DNA of 64,000 nt from the NCBI RefSeq assembly GCF_000735135.1, contig NZ_JPLZ01000003.1, forward strand, positions 1 through 64,000. Direction: 5' to 3'. This stretch comes from Chryseobacterium sp. FH1 (GTDB lineage: Bacteria > Bacteroidota > Bacteroidia > Flavobacteriales > Weeksellaceae). Position numbers and translations under genes: made by a program. Shown in pieces: positions 1 through 9,428 of the stretch; positions within the stretch are counted from its first letter, which is position 1, and every line of letters starts with the position of its first letter. The notes under the pieces are model-generated. The model was not told the DNA's origin. It was given only the letters and a program-made list of their open reading frames with translations, and did no database searches.

Positions 1-151
1 AGAGCCTGTTTAAAAATGATTAAAAAATAAAATTTTCAAAGCATTTTTCTTTTCCCCAACCCTAAAGGGTGGAAAAACGCCTTGAAAATTTCATCAAAAT
101 TACTCCCTTTAGGGTCGGGGAAATAATTTTGATGAAATTTAAACAGGTTCT
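1..151 (+). repeat. MITE-like terminal-inverted-repeat element, copy 1
   Basis: The segment begins AGAGCCTGTTTAAA and ends with its near-complement TTTAAACAGGTTCT, which makes a terminal inverted repeat of about 14 bp. Between the ends lie two internal stem-forming stretches, one around CTCCCTTTAGGGTCGGGG. A nearly identical sequence in opposite orientation lies at 41364-41515. No ORF is inside, so a non-autonomous mobile element or a REP-type palindrome is the best reading. The left edge coincides with the window edge, so the element could extend further left. Confidence 0.7.
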
Positions 152-204
152 AAGTTGATTAATACTTCGAAAAATATAAATACCTTTAATCAAATTTAAA
201 ATCG

Positions 205-1074
205 ATGATGAACCGAAAAGATTTTATCGCCTTATCTTCGTTGGGATTTTTAGGATTGTATGCTTGTGGAACTTCAAATATGATGAACATTAGAAAACCT
301 TTAGCTATCCAATTGTACACGGTTCGGGATGCGATTTCTGATAACTTGGAAAAAGCGTTGGAAAAGTTAGCCGAGTTGGGATTTAATCAAGTCGAAATTT
401 ATGGTTACGACGGAACTTTCTTCGGGAAAACCAGAACGGAATTTCAATCGATTTTGAAAAATGTCGGTTTGGAAGTCATCAGCTCGCATCACACGACGGG
501 AATTGTTCATAGTACTAAAGGAACTTTGCTAAACGATTGGGAAAAATCTGTGGAGGATTTGCATTTCATCGGGTCAAAATATATGGTTTGCTCTTATCTT
601 TTCGAGGAAGAAAGGACTTTGGAACATTATAAAAAACTGCCCAAATTGCTCAATCAATCTGGCGAAATAACCAAGAAAGCAGGAATCGAGTTTGCGTATC
701 ACAACCACGATTTTGAATTTGAAAAGTTTGATGAAATAACTTTTTATGATTTCATTTTAGATAATACGTCTCCTGATTTGGTCAAAATGGAACTCGACCT
801 TTATTGGATAGCGAAAGCGGGTTTGAATCCGCTTACATATTTTGAAAAATATCCCAAAAGATTTCCACTGTGGCACGTGAAGGATTTGAAAGCTGGAACC
901 AAAGATTTTACCGAAATTGGAAACGGAACGATTGATTTCAAAACAATTTTTGAAGTGAGAGAAAAAGCTGGACTGAAACATTGGTTTTTAGAACAGGATT
1001 CCAGCGATAAGGATATGTTTGAAAGCTTGAAAATCAGTACAGATTACATTGCAAAAAATAATTTTTTTAAATAA
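205..1074 (+). CDS. sugar phosphate isomerase/epimerase family lipoprotein
   Basis: The 289-residue protein has the xylose-isomerase-like TIM-barrel pattern of the AP-endonuclease-2 superfamily. Visible landmarks are EIYGYDG near residue 65, YHNHDFEFEKF near 167, ELDLYWIAKAG near 200, WHVKDLK near 225 and a late EQDSS, which supply the His/Glu/Asp ligands for a divalent metal in this family. The N-terminus NRKDFIALSS followed by a hydrophobic stretch and LYAC (Cys about residue 21) looks like a lipoprotein signal, so it probably acts in the periplasm on a sugar or inositol derivative. The substrate cannot be read from sequence. Met1 and Met2 are adjacent, and the start at 208 is equally possible. 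No operon partner is obvious. Confidence 0.8.
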   Translation: MMNRKDFIALSSLGFLGLYACGTSNMMNIRKPLAIQLYTVRDAISDNLEKALEKLAELGFNQVEIYGYDGTFFGKTRTEFQSILKNVGLEVISSHHTTGIVHSTKGTLLNDWEKSVEDLHFIGSKYMVCSYLFEEERTLEHYKKLPKLLNQSGEITKKAGIEFAYHNHDFEFEKFDEITFYDFILDNTSPDLVKMELDLYWIAKAGLNPLTYFEKYPKRFPLWHVKDLKAGTKDFTEIGNGTIDFKTIFEVREKAGLKHWFLEQDSSDKDMFESLKISTDYIAKNNFFK

Positions 1075-1239
1075 ACCTTTTGCTGAGCGAAAGCGCCCTT
1101 GCGAACTTTAAAATGTTTTCAATATTGACAAAAAAATCTTAGCGCCTTTGCGTTTAAAAATACATTATTTTAACAAAATTTTATGATTTGTAAAATAAAT
1201 CCCTTTTCTTTGCCGTTCATTTCTTTATGAAACAACTTT

Positions 1240-2124
1240 ATGAGCGTTTACAGTAAGCTTGCTGAGAATCTACAATACATTTCGCCAACCTTCTACAAAA
1301 GCCGATTTTTCAAAAAACTGAAAGGTCTGGATGCTCATAATCTGTTGGCAAGAAGAGTGGAACCTGAGTTTCTTTGGATTAAAAATATTCTTTCGAAAGA
1401 TGCTGTTTTTATGGATGTTGGAGCCAATGTCGGCGCCTATCTTTTCACTTTGGAAAACCACTTGAAACCAGAAAATATTTACGCTTTCGAACCCAATCCG
1501 CAGTTGTTCAAAAGATTGGGGAGATTGTTCCCGAAAGTGAATTTGTCGTCGGTTGCCTTGTCTGATATTTCAACAATCGCAGAGTTCAAAATTCCTGTCA
1601 TCGATGGTGAAAAAATCCATACGAGAGGGACTTTGCAGACTTCCATCAAAGAGAAAAATGAAGAACAGATGATTCTTCAAAAAGTAGAGGTGAAGCCTTT
1701 GGATGACTTGGTCTTCGACGAAGTTTATATTGAGCGAAGTCGAAATGCTCAGACTGACAAATTGAATTTTCAACAACTCGATTTTATTAAAATTGATGTG
1801 GAAGGCAATGAGATGCAAACCTTGCGTGGCGCGAAAAAAACGATTGAGAAGTTCAAACCGATTTTGATGGTGGAAATGGAACAACGCCATCACGACGACA
1901 ATCTATGGACTTTGATTTCCGAAATTGCAGAGTGGGGATATTCAGTCAGTTATCTCGACAGAGAATCTCTGAAGCTGAAAACTTTGACAGAAGAATTCCT
2001 GAATCAGCAAAATCCTGACAATGTGAAGAATTACAAAGATTACATCAATAATATTATATTCCTGCCTAATCTTCGAAAGCCTCAGACTGACAATCAATCA
2101 TCATTTATCAACCATCAATTATAA
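1240..2124 (+). CDS. FkbM family SAM-dependent methyltransferase
   Basis: A 294-residue class I methyltransferase. The SAM-binding motif FMDVGANVGAY lies near residue 58, and the FkbM-typical IKIDVEGNEMQTLRGA lies near residue 184. FkbM proteins O-methylate polyketides or, more often in bacteria, surface glycans. The next gene starts 3 bp downstream and is a polysaccharide flippase, so methylation of a surface polysaccharide unit is the likely role (inference). The end region is rich in ATCAATCATCA-type sequence, the same low-complexity motif found in several spacers of this window. Confidence 0.85.
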   Translation: MSVYSKLAENLQYISPTFYKSRFFKKLKGLDAHNLLARRVEPEFLWIKNILSKDAVFMDVGANVGAYLFTLENHLKPENIYAFEPNPQLFKRLGRLFPKVNLSSVALSDISTIAEFKIPVIDGEKIHTRGTLQTSIKEKNEEQMILQKVEVKPLDDLVFDEVYIERSRNAQTDKLNFQQLDFIKIDVEGNEMQTLRGAKKTIEKFKPILMVEMEQRHHDDNLWTLISEIAEWGYSVSYLDRESLKLKTLTEEFLNQQNPDNVKNYKDYINNIIFLPNLRKPQTDNQSSFINHQL

Positions 2125-2127
2125 CAA

Positions 2128-3606
2128 ATGAGCGTCGTTGCAAGACAAGGTATAAAATATTCCATCATTGGTTATCTCGGTTTTTTGCTGGGAACGTTTT
2201 CGGCGATTTTCATTTTTCCGTACGATATGGAGTTTTATGGAAAGCTCCGTTACATTTTGCCAACTGCCGAAATGATAGTTCCAATCGTAGTTTTTGGACT
2301 CAGTTTTTCCAACGTCAAATTCTTCAGCAAAGTGAATGCTGATGGGAAACACCATAATATGTTGTCGCTCAGTTTGCTGGCGATTTTTATCAATTTTGCG
2401 ATTTTTATCGGTGCTTATTTTCTACTCAATTATCTCTTTCCCAGTCTCAAGGAAAGCCGACTCTGGGAAATGAAACGACTGATTTTGCCAATGGTTCTGG
2501 TTTTGGCCTTGTCTTCGGTTTTCAATAAATTCTTGACCAATTACAAACGAATTGTAGTTCCGAATATCTTCGAAAATTTCGTCCCGAAGATTGCCAATCT
2601 TGGCGCGTTTTGCCTTTTCTTTTTTATGGGATTCGCAGAAAAATCGGCTTATGGATTTTTCTTTATGATGTTCGTGATTTCGCTACTTGGATACGGATTT
2701 TACACCAATCGTTTGGAGAAAATCAAACCGGATTTTAATTTGGATTATTTCAAAAAAGACAAGTTTTACAGTGAGATTTTCACTTACAGTTTATTCGGAT
2801 TTCTTGGGAATATCGGGAACTACATCGCTATCAGAATTGATAATTTTATGATTGGCGAATATATCAGTTTTGAGGAAAACGGGATTTACAGCAATATTTT
2901 TTCAATCATCTCCATTATCGTGGTTCCGCAGATGGGACTTTTCAATATTTCTGCGCCTATCATCAACAAAGTTCTTGCGAATGGCGATTACGACGAGCTG
3001 GACAGATTTCATAAGAAAACCTCGCTTAGTCTTTTTTTCTTAGGCTTGGTTTTGTTCTGTTGCATCGTTGTAGGATTTCCTTACCTGGCAGATTTTATGA
3101 AGAATGGCGAAGATTTGAGAAGTGCTGAGCCAGTTCTTTGGATTCTCGGATTTGCGATGTTGTTTGACTTGGCGACAGGTTTCAACGGTCATATTATTTC
3201 GTTGTCCAAGTTTTACAAATTCAATATTGTGGTGATGTTGATTTTGGCGGTTCTCACGATTAGCCTTAATATGATTTTCCTGACTTACACAGACTTGGGA
3301 ATTCTCGGGATTGCCGTGGCTTATGCGATTTCGCTGTCATTGTTTAATATCATCAAAATCGTTTTCAACTACGTTAAGTTCAAAGTTTTTCCGTTGGGAA
3401 TCGAGATGATGTACGCTTTGATTTTGGGATTTCTGTCAATCAATGTGGCAATTCTGTTACCAGATTTTGAACATAATATTTTGAATCTTTTCTACAAACC
3501 CAGCGTCGTTTTGATTCTGCTTTTCATTGGAAATTACTTCCTGAAAATCTATCCGTTGGACAAATTTTTGAACAAGGATTTTATCAAGAGTTTGTTTAAA
3601 TTTTAA
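2128..3606 (+). CDS. polysaccharide biosynthesis flippase (Wzx/MATE-like)
   Basis: A 492-residue integral membrane protein with about 12-14 hydrophobic segments spread over its full length and few charged loops. That is the pattern of the oligosaccharide flippase/PST branch of the MOP superfamily. It would move lipid-linked glycan units across the inner membrane. It follows the FkbM methyltransferase by 3 bp, so the two are almost certainly co-transcribed. No glycosyltransferases accompany it here, so this is an isolated two-gene unit. It ends tail to tail with the next gene, 9 bp away. Confidence 0.85.
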   Translation: MSVVARQGIKYSIIGYLGFLLGTFSAIFIFPYDMEFYGKLRYILPTAEMIVPIVVFGLSFSNVKFFSKVNADGKHHNMLSLSLLAIFINFAIFIGAYFLLNYLFPSLKESRLWEMKRLILPMVLVLALSSVFNKFLTNYKRIVVPNIFENFVPKIANLGAFCLFFFMGFAEKSAYGFFFMMFVISLLGYGFYTNRLEKIKPDFNLDYFKKDKFYSEIFTYSLFGFLGNIGNYIAIRIDNFMIGEYISFEENGIYSNIFSIISIIVVPQMGLFNISAPIINKVLANGDYDELDRFHKKTSLSLFFLGLVLFCCIVVGFPYLADFMKNGEDLRSAEPVLWILGFAMLFDLATGFNGHIISLSKFYKFNIVVMLILAVLTISLNMIFLTYTDLGILGIAVAYAISLSLFNIIKIVFNYVKFKVFPLGIEMMYALILGFLSINVAILLPDFEHNILNLFYKPSVVLILLFIGNYFLKIYPLDKFLNKDFIKSLFKF

Positions 3607-3615
3607 TAATTAGGC

Positions 3616-4245
3616 TTAATCATATTTCGGATTAATCAAAATTTCTTCCTTTTTATCTGATTTCATAGAAGTTCTGGTTTGTTTCAGGCAAGTTCCTTTT
3701 TCGTCTTTTGAGATGCATTTTATTGTTAATTCATCAATCTTTTGATTGTCTTTTCCTGTGACGACAATCTTGGAAAGTTCATCATTAGCATAATGAAATT
3801 GACGCGTATGGAAGGTGTCGAAATTATCAACTATCTTGTCGATGCTTCCATTTTTGTTGTAATGGTAGATGCTTTCGTTCTGTTTGTATTGCTTTTGCGT
3901 GTAACAACTGATGCGTTCCCGCTGATTCGGTTTCCATCGCGTTTTGCAATAGTAGGAATCTTTGTCGGGATATCTTTCCACCGTGAACCAAAGTTTTTTT
4001 TCGGTGGTTTGCAAAAGCTTTCCGCCAGAATCAACGGTTTTGGAAGATTTGATTCTGCCATTTTTGGTAAAGACCATTTCCTTTTTCTGGAGAAGTTTTC
4101 TTTGACCATTTGAAACGTCATAGACTTCTTCCGTTGCAGATTTTATGCCTTTTGGAAGTAAGTTGGCTTTGGTGTATTTTTTCGTCGCACAAGAGGTGAT
4201 TGCTAAAAATAGAATTGAAAAACAAAGGATTCTCATAACTTTCAT
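3616..4245 (-). CDS. hypothetical lipoprotein
   Basis: A 209-residue protein whose N-terminus has a hydrophobic core and the lipobox AITSC (Cys about residue 19), so it should be an exported lipoprotein. The body has recurring patterns such as IYHYNKNGSIDKI and QFHYANDELSKI, reminiscent of MORN/RHS-type beta repeats. A second Met three codons in (4236) is an alternative start. Function is not recognised. Confidence 0.7.
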   Translation of the reverse strand: MKVMRILCFSILFLAITSCATKKYTKANLLPKGIKSATEEVYDVSNGQRKLLQKKEMVFTKNGRIKSSKTVDSGGKLLQTTEKKLWFTVERYPDKDSYYCKTRWKPNQRERISCYTQKQYKQNESIYHYNKNGSIDKIVDNFDTFHTRQFHYANDELSKIVVTGKDNQKIDELTIKCISKDEKGTCLKQTRTSMKSDKKEEILINPKYD

Positions 4246-4370
4246 TTTGGGAAAGGAACAGCAAAATGCTTTCCAAGAATGTTAATGTAAGTTGTGGTAA
4301 TATGAGAATAACATTATCCTTGTTTTTCAGCAATTGAGATAGCTTTGCTTTTACCAAGATTTTGAAGAGT

Positions 4371-5090
4371 TTATCTTTTCAAAAGTCTTTTAAAATAACT
4401 CAATAAAGTTGGCAAGAAAATAATTATCGCTAAAAAAGACAGAAATTTTAGAATGATGATAAGAAACTGAAAATTAAACGAGTAAGAATTCGAAAAATAA
4501 TCCATTGGAATGAATAATTTGCTCTGGTTTTCATCCTTTATCAAGATTTTGTACTCTTTGTTCTTAATGTAGCTTTGCAATGCTTTGTCCAGCAAATTTT
4601 GATAGTTGCTTTTATTGCTTTCGGTATTCCAAATCTGGTTTGAATAGTGGGCAATTGCATCTCTAGTATAGTATTCATATTGTTTTCCGTTCACAGTGTA
4701 GGCATAGCTGATGATGGCCGTTGCCGAAGAAGCGGAGTTTTTGGTTGTGGGCGTCCAATCTGTTTTGTAACTTGTTATTTTTCCATCTACTTCTTGCCAA
4801 TTGGGATGGAAAAATTTGAAACTTTCCAGTTGAAGTCTTGGTGAAAGCGACAGAATAAGAGACATCATCAAATAAACACCAAAAGAAACTAGGAAAAACC
4901 TTTTGTTAATTTTGATTTTTCTGTAAACAAGTAAAGAAAAAATAGGCGTAAGAACAACGGTAGCAACGATGACAAAGAGTGAACTCGTCAGAAAAAATAT
5001 CAAATATAAAATAGGCATAAGATATCTGGACGTGAAATTCTCAGTGGCTTTTTTGGATTCTTGGAGCCAGTCATTGTTATTATTTATCAT
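4371..5090 (-). CDS. DUF3592 domain membrane protein
   Basis: A 239-residue protein with two hydrophobic segments near residues 22-50 and 60-80, a soluble middle, and another membrane segment near residues 208-232. The middle part reads W-x-E-V-x-G-K-I followed by Y-A-Y-T-V-N-G-K-Q-Y-E-Y, the pattern of DUF3592 domains. These occur in membrane proteins of unknown function. It is the last ordinary chromosomal gene before the decayed end of the cassette array. Confidence 0.65.
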   Translation of the reverse strand: MINNNNDWLQESKKATENFTSRYLMPILYLIFFLTSSLFVIVATVVLTPIFSLLVYRKIKINKRFFLVSFGVYLMMSLILSLSPRLQLESFKFFHPNWQEVDGKITSYKTDWTPTTKNSASSATAIISYAYTVNGKQYEYYTRDAIAHYSNQIWNTESNKSNYQNLLDKALQSYIKNKEYKILIKDENQSKLFIPMDYFSNSYSFNFQFLIIILKFLSFLAIIIFLPTLLSYFKRLLKR

Positions 5091-5155
5091 TGATATTAAA
5101 GTAAAGATTGAGCGTTATTCTTTGTTTTTGTTATCTTTTAGTTTTTTATTTAGAA

Positions 5156-5417
5156 TCATAACAATTCATTTCGTTTGATGTCAATCATATCGCTGTCAAT
5201 CCACAAAAGTTCTGGCTTGGAAGTGAAGTAAAGTCCAAAATATTTTTTCCGTGGATAATTATCAATAAATAGTGGCTTTGTATAGATTTGACGGATTCTA
5301 AAAAGCCCAATTTCAAAGGTGTTCTTTGTAGATTAACTATGAACAAATAAGAATCGCGCCAACACAAAGAATAATGCTGGTGTTGAAAGCGCTTCTTTTA
5401 AAATTGATTTGTGTCAT
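5156..5417 (-). pseudogene. small exported/membrane protein gene, frameshifted
   Basis: From ATG at 5417 the frame encodes MTQINFKRSAF and a hydrophobic stretch (SIILCVGAILICS), then stops at TAG. The frame shifted by one base continues with STKNTFEIGLFRIRQ and FGLYFTSKPELLWIDSDM and ends at TGA 5158-5156. The span is 262 nt, so one extra base separates it from an 86-codon gene. It begins 18 nt after the stop of the neighbouring frameshifted gene, suggesting a shared transcript. No family recognised. A sequencing error is a possible alternative. Confidence 0.55.
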
Positions 5418-5435
5418 TGGGTCTGGACAAGATGA

Positions 5436-6207
5436 TTAAATAGTTAACCGTATGTGTCTCGTCACACTGCGAATATCCCGTTTACTATGAATGCAACCTG
5501 AACAGACATAGATTGTTCCGTTTTTATCACAAACGATGTTAATCATCCTTATTTCATCTTCAGTCAATTTTGAGTCAGCGGTTTTTAATTGTTGAAGTCC
5601 TTCAACTGCGTACACTTGTTTTTCTGCATTTGCTGATTTCAACCACTTGAGTATTTCTGTTTTATTATTAGATTTGACCCATTCGTCCATTTGCGCTCTG
5701 CCTTCTGGACTTGTGCCAGCAATACCACATTGTGAACCGTACATAAAATCTGTTATAAACAAATCATTTTCATTTAAATCTAACTGATAAATGGTCTTAA
5801 AAGAACTTTTTAATTCACCAAAAGCACTATCATTTTTAAAACTATCAATGGTCTCATAGTACGGTTGCCAATCGTTACCAACACTATTGTGTTTCTTTTC
5901 ACTGAGTTCATAATACACAATATTGGTTTTGGTCGTAACGAGGTTCACACGATAAGTGTAAATCGAACTTGTCTCGGGATTATCTTCTTCCGGAACTGAT
6001 TTCTCAAAAATAAAAACACCTTCCTGAAAATCACTTGTCAGGTCACGCAAAAATGCCCAATGCAAGCTTGTTTGCTTTTCATTTTTTGATAGATTGTCGG
6101 TATAGTTTTTTAACGCAACGAAGTCCTTTGTAGCGAGAACCTTTTTAACGTCATTTTGAACTTGTCCAAAGTATTCCGATGAAAATTGATAGTAGTTTTT
6201 TATTCAT
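5436..6207 (-). pseudogene. hypothetical protein gene with 5' homopolymer frameshift
   Basis: A long frame (stop at 5436) is open up to about 6205 but has no ATG. An ATG at 6207 starts ATGAAT followed by six A residues in the wrong frame. Removing one A of that run gives a continuous 256-codon frame beginning MNKNYYQFSSEYFGQVQNDV. The body includes DLNENDLFITDFMYGSQCG and a C-terminal pair of Cys in IYVCSGC. The family is not recognised. The start overlaps the stop of an upstream fragment as TATGAATAA, a coupling-type arrangement. Slippage in the A run could be reversible, a real lesion, or a read error. A TTG at 6065 is the only in-frame start without the repair. Confidence 0.5.
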
Positions 6208-6370
6208 AAGTTAATGATGGTTTAATCCGTCTGCAAAGTCCCTTCGCTTCTCCAAAAAGTCCAAGTTTTTGGTAATAATTTTGAAAATACATTATCATAA
6301 GCATTCCAATGTACCAATTTATTTCAAGCCAAAATACATCTATTTTTTCACCTGTTTTAAAAAGGTTTTC
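6200..6370 (-). pseudogene. ORF remnant in decayed distal cassette
   Basis: An open frame without its own start encodes a tail that reads GEKIDVFWLEINWYIGMLM and ends RRIKPSLTYE at the TAA 6202-6200. The stop overlaps the next ATG. Upstream frames are interrupted by TAA at 6373 and others. The composition (aromatic, amphipathic) looks coding rather than random, but no family is recognised. It is probably the 3' part of a gene lost by frameshifts. Confidence 0.3.
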
Positions 6371-6639
6371 TTAGACTGATATTTTTTTGATAATATGCTT
6401 GCCTTACAAACTGAATTTTTGTATAAATCTTAAGGAACAGAAGAAGAAAGATAAATGAAAATAAAATCAAAATTTGACATCATATTTATTTGTATTTATT
6501 TTGTCGTTAAACTAAAAATAATCATTTAAAATATTTCAAAGTATTACTATTTAAATAGATAATTCCACAGTCGCTATCACGCAGTTATTAGATTTTTGAA
6601 ATTTCAATGTTTTTAGTTTGTCTTTTTAATAAAACTACA
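6371..6639. other. decayed spacer at distal end of the cassette array
   Basis: This AT-rich stretch holds no intact ORF. On the minus strand there is a 17-codon reading frame starting MMSNFDFIFIYL. No palindromic attC-like site is visible. It lies outside the last recognisable attC-like arm and is read as eroded cassette sequence. Confidence 0.4.
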
Positions 6640-6757
6640 CCTAGGGTTTCTGGGTATTTCTAAGTCGAAACTTTCAACTAAAATACAAATTTTAATCGAA
6701 GCAAAAAACGTGAATTTTAGACGTTCCGCCCGCTACTGCCAAACCCTTGTTGGCAGG
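6640..6757 (-). repeat. attC-like site 11 (left arm eroded)
   Basis: The right arm (CGCCCGCTACTGCCAAACCC then TTGTTGGCAG) matches the other sites, and the middle part resembles attC-like site 2 (TTCAACTAAAATACAAATTT). The left arm is degraded, reading TAGGGTTTCTGGGTATTTC instead of a GGGGCTTGGCTATGGCGGGC-type arm. It is therefore probably inactive. It ends the SUKH cassette 6758-7460. Confidence 0.6.
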
Positions 6758-6765
6758 AGTTGTTT

Positions 6766-7167
6766 TTAGTTGTCAATTAGTTCGTCAATTTTATCAGCGA
6801 CTTTTTCTGTCTTTCCTGTTTCGTGATGCCAAGTAAAAATTTCATCACTTAGTTTTCCGTTATTTTCCTTTGTCGGTAATAATACTAAATGGTCGCCACC
6901 TCCATTTGAAGCGATTGCAATCCCATTTGAGGGAAAATTACCCCAATTTTTTGTTTGTTTAGTTTCTAAACCGATATGATTACAAGTTCTACTAATTCTT
7001 TTCTTATCTGATTTGTCAAAAAATGGATATAGATTCCAATCGTCGTCCTCCGTCGTTAATTCTCCGCCATTTTCTTGCATCATTTTAGACTTGAAGTTAT
7101 CAGGAAAAAGAAATCCAAGTTCGTTTTCAGTTTCAATAATGTATTTTTTATCTATTGGGAATGGCAT
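6766..7167 (-). CDS. SMI1/KNR4 (SUKH) family protein, cassette-borne
   Basis: A 133-residue SUKH-fold protein. The order ELGFLFPDNFKSKMMQENGG, a Trp-containing segment, AIASNGGGDHLVLLP and a C-terminal helix is the pattern of the SMI1/KNR4 superfamily. Bacterial SUKH proteins commonly act as immunity proteins against contact-delivered toxins (family knowledge). No toxin gene is present, so this would be an orphan immunity gene carried as a cassette. The gene ends 9 bp from the attC-like site at its 3' side. Confidence 0.75.
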   Translation of the reverse strand: MPFPIDKKYIIETENELGFLFPDNFKSKMMQENGGELTTEDDDWNLYPFFDKSDKKRISRTCNHIGLETKQTKNWGNFPSNGIAIASNGGGDHLVLLPTKENNGKLSDEIFTWHHETGKTEKVADKIDELIDN

Positions 7168-7211
7168 TCTTTTATTTTTTTTAGATGTTAGTCAATAAAC
7201 CTAAAAGGAAT

Positions 7212-7414
7212 TTATTTTTTGAAAGTTAGAATACTTTCTTCAAGTAAGTCTAACGAAATATCTTGCTGAAAAAAGGTTAAGTTCTTTTTCCGTTTTGTGT
7301 CATCACGAAATATTTCCATAATTATTTTGTCGTCACAGTAAATTTCAACGCCAATACATTTCGGTCTTCACTAATATCGCTTGCAATAATTACTTTTTCC
7401 TTCGGTAGTTCCAT
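7212..7414 (-). pseudogene. small cassette protein gene, one-base deletion
   Basis: ATG at 7414 starts MELPKEKVIIASDISEDRNV, and the frame then closes early. The -1 frame carries on with VEIYCDDKIIMEIFRDD and LTFFQQDISLDLLEESI and ends at TAA 7214-7212. The span is 203 nt, one base short of 68 codons. Restoring a G in TTGGCGTTG would give VLGVEIYCDD and a 67-residue protein. It shares a cassette with the SUKH gene 44 bp downstream. Function is unknown, and it is too short to assign to a family. Confidence 0.6.
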
Positions 7415-7452
7415 TTGTTAATTGCTTTGGTTTTGAGTCGTTGTTTATAATT

Positions 7453-7590
7453 ACCGCCAATGTTTTGGAGCTTTGAGATAGCGGGGGCAACCGAAGTGCA
7501 AAAGTTCAGCCTTAAACCGAGCCTAAATTAATGAAAAAAAGCTGAAGTTCACACTTCAGCCTCCATAAAGCAAAACCCTTGTTAAAGGCT
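7453..7590 (-). repeat. attC-like site 10
   Basis: The left arm CCAATGTTTTGGAGCTTTGAGATAG and right arm AAAGCAAAACCCTTGTTAAAGG pair imperfectly, as in the other sites. Its right-hand core (CCTTTAAC on the minus strand) does not match the start of any cassette nearby, and the left core carries CATT instead of CGTT. An unrelated terminator hairpin sits in its centre. Confidence 0.6.
7534..7562 (-). terminator. intrinsic terminator after the aldo/keto reductase
   Basis: On the minus strand GGCTGAAGT-GTGA-ACTTCAGC is a perfect stem with a short loop followed by seven T residues. It lies 33 bp beyond the stop of the reductase gene and inside attC-like site 10. Confidence 0.75.
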
Positions 7591-7594
7591 GTGT

Positions 7595-8640
<1,046 letters not shown>

Positions 8641-8648
8641 AAGTGATT

Positions 8649-9218
8649 TTAGTGGATGTTTTTTCTAATTCTGCTTAATGAAGATTGCGTAATTCCCAAA
8701 TACGAAGCAATAAATGATAACGGCACACGATTTACCAATGTTGGGAATTTTTCCATAAAATCAAGATAACGTTCTTTAGCATCTTGGGAAATCAATTCAC
8801 TTCTTCTCGAAATTTTTTCGCTGTGATGTTTGGTAATTATTTTTTGAACAATGTTGTCCCACCCAATAATGGTATTGGCAATTTCTTTCCAATCTTGTTT
8901 TGAGAAAACAAGCATTTTGCAATCAGTGATTGCTGATAGATATTCTGAAGGTGTATAAACTTCGTCAACCGTATTGCCCGATAAAATCAAATGGTTTTCG
9001 TCAATAAAGTAGCGTGTGATTTCTTCGCCTTTGTTGTTATAGTAATAAACACGAAGAACACCGTCCGTAAGAAATCCGATTTGTCTAACTGTTTTTCCTG
9101 CTTCCCAATAAAACTCGTCTTTGCGAAGCTCAATTTCTTTCGCTTTGCTTTTTATGAGGTCAATTTGTTGCTTGTTCAAATTGCCGAATTGTAGCACATA
9201 TTCAATAAATTCTTTCAT
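8649..9218 (-). CDS. Crp/Fnr family transcriptional regulator (array module)
   Basis: A 189-residue protein with an N-terminal cyclic-nucleotide-binding-like beta barrel (for example KTVRQIGFLTDGVLRVYYYN near residue 43) and a short C-terminal helix-turn-helix ending FIASYLGITQSSLSRIRK. The ligand is not evident, and canonical cAMP-contact residues are not apparent. It lies directly upstream of the aldo/keto reductase. A near-perfect copy of the reductase operator stands in front of its own promoter, so it probably activates or represses both. Paralogues with the same size and order of neighbours occur at 59519 and 62670. Confidence 0.8.
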   Translation of the reverse strand: MKEFIEYVLQFGNLNKQQIDLIKSKAKEIELRKDEFYWEAGKTVRQIGFLTDGVLRVYYYNNKGEEITRYFIDENHLILSGNTVDEVYTPSEYLSAITDCKMLVFSKQDWKEIANTIIGWDNIVQKIITKHHSEKISRRSELISQDAKERYLDFMEKFPTLVNRVPLSFIASYLGITQSSLSRIRKNIH

Positions 9219-9222
9219 TTAG

Positions 9223-9267
9223 CAAAGTTAGAAATTGTTGCCTGTCGGTTATTTGTCATTTGGCAAA
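9223..9267 (-). promoter_or_regulatory. operator and -7 box of the Crp/Fnr gene
   Basis: TTTGTCA-TT-TGGCAAA (9252-9267) is a 16-bp palindrome with one mismatch. Its centre is 29.5 bp upstream of TAACTTTG (9230-9223), a perfect TAnnTTTG -7 element. The start codon at 9218 is only 5 bp beyond the box, so the transcript is nearly leaderless. Operator sequence and spacing match those in front of the reductase gene. Confidence 0.65.
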
Positions 9268-9302
9268 AACGTCTGATTGCTCGGTCGTTCTAATATGGTC
9301 TG

Positions 9303-9426
9303 TTACGGTTTGGGAATTTTCGATGGTGGGGCAATCGAAGCACAAATCTTCAATTTTGCACAAAACTTCAATCGAAGAAATACCGATGAACTTTGCACTT
9401 TCTATTGCCAAACCCTTGTTAGTGGA
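9303..9426 (-). repeat. attC-like site 9
   Basis: The right arm (TATTGCCAAACCCTTGTTAG) and central part match the consensus, while the left arm is partly eroded (GTTTGGGAATTTTCGATGG). The left core reads CGTA instead of CGTT on the minus strand. Its outer core TCCACTAAC is the exact complement of the first nine bases of the SUKH cassette it terminates. Confidence 0.75.
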
Positions 9427-9428
9427 GG

